Of a stretch of DNA of 8,474 bases, positions 6,503 to 8,474 are shown in pieces. A program made the position numbers and the translations under genes. The notes under the pieces are model-generated. The model saw only the letters and a program-made list of their open reading frames with translations. It made no database searches and was not told the origin of the DNA. Every line of letters starts with the position of its first letter. Position 1 is the stretch's first letter. Source of the stretch: Bacillota bacterium. Its GTDB lineage: Bacteria > Bacillota > Clostridia > Acetivibrionales > DSM-1351. The stretch covers positions 1 to 8,474 of the forward strand of contig JAEWZA010000214.1 of assembly GCA_023395575.1 (NCBI GenBank), given 5' to 3'.

Positions 6503-6507
6503 GTAGT

Positions 6508-8474
6508 ATGACTAATAAACAGACGATATCAAATATAAAAGAAACTAAAGAAAACAAACAAGGTAGCCAAAAAAAATTGAACGAAGTAAAAAAAACTAAA
6601 ACAGATAAAAAAGCTTTAAAAGTCAACTATAATGCCGAGGACTTGATTTTTGCTCTTGATATAGGTACTAGATCTGTAGTAGGCATAGTTGGATATTATG
6701 AGAAGGAAAATTATAAAGTTGTTGCCGCAGAGGTGGTTGAGCATCAAAGCCGTGCTATGCTTGATGGTCAGATTCATGATATAGCAAAGGTTGCTGAGGT
6801 AATTACCGAAGTAAAAAATAAACTAGAGAAAACTCTTGGAGTTGCATTGACAAAGGTTGCTATTGCTGCGGCTGGGAGAGTATTGAAAACTAGCCAGGTA
6901 AAATTGGAGTATGAAGTTGATCCTGACAGTGAAATAAACGAAGAGATAGTTGGCGGTATGGAAGTTGATGCCGTTCAAAATGCTCAAGTAAAGCTAGATA
7001 CTGAATTAGAAGATGAAAAAACAGTCTTTTATTGTGTAGGCTATAGTGTAGTAAATTACTTCCTTAACGGTTATGTTATTTCGTCATTAGTTGGACACAA
7101 GGGTAAAAAAATTGCAGTAGAGGTATTAGCTACATTTTTACCACGAGTTGTTGTAGACAGCTTATATACTGTTATGGACAAGGTAGGGCTTAAGGTATAC
7201 AGTCTTACTCTTGAACCTATTGCGGCAATTAGTGTAACCATTCCCAAGGACTTACGTTTGTTAAATTTAGTTTTAGTTGATATTGGAGCAGGGACTTCGG
7301 ATATTGCTGTAACTCAATCCGGGTCTGTTGTGGCTTATGGCATGGTGCCAATTGCTGGTGATGAGATTACAGAAAAAATTGCACATGAGTATCTTGTGGA
7401 TTTTAATACTGCTGAAAAGATAAAAATTGATATTTCATCTGGAATAGAAACCATAAAATTTAAAGATATTTTGGGTAAAAATATGGAGGTTTCTAATAAG
7501 CATGCTTTGGATATGCTTGATACTACAATTGATTTACTAGCTGGAAGTATTTCTGAAAAGATATTAGAGTATAATAAAAAGGCCCCTAACGCTGTATTTC
7601 TAATTGGTGGCGGGAGTCAAATTCCAGGACTGACAATTAAAATTGCTAATTGTCTGGGTATCCATGAGGATAGAGTTGCTGTAAGAGGAAGAGATGTAAT
7701 ACATAATATAAAAACCAAGCTTAAGAAGCTATCAGGCCCTGATGCAATTACTCCGCTGGGTATAGCTATGATGGCATATGTTCAGCAAGGGCAGGACTTT
7801 TTATCTGTTACATTAAACGGAGAAAAAGTAAGACTTCTTAATTCAAAAAAGCTTAGTGTCGCTGATGCCTTAATTTTAGTTGGTTATAATCCTGATATGC
7901 TAATTGCCAGAACAGGGAAATCCTTAAAATTTACGCTTAATGGTAAACAAATGTACGTAAAAGGTGAATATGGTATAGCTGCTGAAATTTATGTTAATGA
8001 TTGTGTAGCTAGTATAGACACTCAATTAAAAATTGGCGATAACATAAACGTAATTCCTGCTAAAAATGGAGAAAATGCTAGCAAGTTTGTTGCTGACTAC
8101 GTTAAAAATCTAGATTCAGTTATAATAAATTTGAATGGTGAAGTTATAACACTTTCTCCTAATGCAACAATAAATGGTAAGAATTGTGAAATTACTGACA
8201 ATATTAAAGAAAATGATGTTGTAAGTATTTACGAAACAATTACTCTTAAGGATTTGGTACAAGAATTTGCACTTGATATAGAGAACAAAGAGTTGTTAGT
8301 TAACGGCAAATATAGAAGTCTTGACTATATACTGCAGAATAATGATGATATTAGGTATAATGAATTATATACTGAAATGGAAAATGAAATAGAAAATAAT
8401 TCATTGACACAGCATGATTACGTTACTGATGATAGGATTACTGCTCATAAGCAGATGAGTGATGCAAATAGTGT
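6508..8474 (+). CDS. FtsA-like actin-fold ATPase with long C-terminal repeat region (3' end outside window)
   Basis: The frame opens at ATG 6508 (GGAGG five bases before) and stays open to the right edge, giving 655 residues. Residues 1-40 are Lys-rich and probably disordered. Residues 46-425 are an FtsA/PilM-type actin fold: phosphate-1 motif FALDIGTRSVVGIV (48-61), an FtsA-like 1C/SHS2 insert (about 115-215), LEPIAAISV before phosphate-2 VLVDIGAGTSDIAV (255-268), and adenosine motif FLIGGGSQIPGL (364-375). Beyond 430 comes an extension of at least 225 residues, absent from classical FtsA (about 420 residues). It is rich in 'hydrophobic-x-hydrophobic-Asn-Gly' strands and includes a three-copy 22-residue repeat. 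The last 35 visible residues are acidic and polar. No ftsZ, pil genes or membrane helix is visible, so a role in division, in type IV pilus-like assembly or in something else is undecided. Clostridial genomes often label such proteins FtsA; I leave the symbol empty because it is not the canonical division FtsA. Confidence 0.85.
   Translation, partial: MTNKQTISNIKETKENKQGSQKKLNEVKKTKTDKKALKVNYNAEDLIFALDIGTRSVVGIVGYYEKENYKVVAAEVVEHQSRAMLDGQIHDIAKVAEVITEVKNKLEKTLGVALTKVAIAAAGRVLKTSQVKLEYEVDPDSEINEEIVGGMEVDAVQNAQVKLDTELEDEKTVFYCVGYSVVNYFLNGYVISSLVGHKGKKIAVEVLATFLPRVVVDSLYTVMDKVGLKVYSLTLEPIAAISVTIPKDLRLLNLVLVDIGAGTSDIAVTQSGSVVAYGMVPIAGDEITEKIAHEYLVDFNTAEKIKIDISSGIETIKFKDILGKNMEVSNKHALDMLDTTIDLLAGSISEKILEYNKKAPNAVFLIGGGSQIPGLTIKIANCLGIHEDRVAVRGRDVIHNIKTKLKKLSGPDAITPLGIAMMAYVQQGQDFLSVTLNGEKVRLLNSKKLSVADALILVGYNPDMLIARTGKSLKFTLNGKQMYVKGEYGIAAEIYVNDCVASIDTQLKIGDNINVIPAKNGENASKFVADYVKNLDSVIINLNGEVITLSPNATINGKNCEITDNIKENDVVSIYETITLKDLVQEFALDIENKELLVNGKYRSLDYILQNNDDIRYNELYTEMENEIENNSLTQHDYVTDDRITAHKQMSDANS

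Overview
This is a low-GC window with strong Shine-Dalgarno sequences and Gram-positive gene types: a WalK/PhoR-like kinase next to HtrA, a GAF/HD-GYP protein, and a long FtsA-like protein. Together these suggest a Bacillota genome, most likely class Clostridia. The genus is not certain from sequence alone. All recognised genes lie on the + strand, and there is no mobile element, CRISPR array, tRNA or rRNA.

Layout. (1) At 1-605 is the C-terminal part of a sensor histidine kinase, cut by the left edge. (2) At 676-2220 is a membrane-anchored HtrA/DegP-type serine protease with an intact His-Asp-Ser triad and one PDZ domain. A strong intrinsic terminator (2233-2276) closes this unit. (3) At 2277-2640 is a 364-base stretch without a convincing gene. 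It holds an isolated perfect-armed hairpin (2292-2322), a weak promoter candidate (about 2430-2456) and a foldable leader. (4) At 2641-4131 is a membrane GAF/HD-GYP protein, a predicted c-di-GMP phosphodiesterase. It is followed 42 bases later by a GTG-started glycogen synthase (glgA, 4174-5637) and, 10 bases later, by endonuclease III (nth, 5648-6283). These three probably form one transcription unit. (5) At 6280-6507 is a second structured leader, with a long interrupted stem that begins at the nth stop codon. (6) From 6508 past the right edge runs an FtsA-like actin-fold ATPase with a basic N-terminal tail and a long C-terminal extension containing an internal repeat.

How the genes may work together. 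The kinase and HtrA look like an envelope-stress sensing and proteolysis pair, as in the CssRS/HtrA and WalRK/HtrA arrangements of Bacilli. The middle unit mixes second-messenger turnover, carbon storage and DNA repair and has no obvious common pathway.

The most unusual parts are the two noncoding leaders, before the HD-GYP gene and before the FtsA-like gene. Each ends in a hairpin placed exactly one base before GGAGG, and they share several short words in the same order. The other unusual part is the repeat-bearing tail of the FtsA-like protein. No known riboswitch consensus was recognised in either leader, so a shared regulatory RNA is a hypothesis only.
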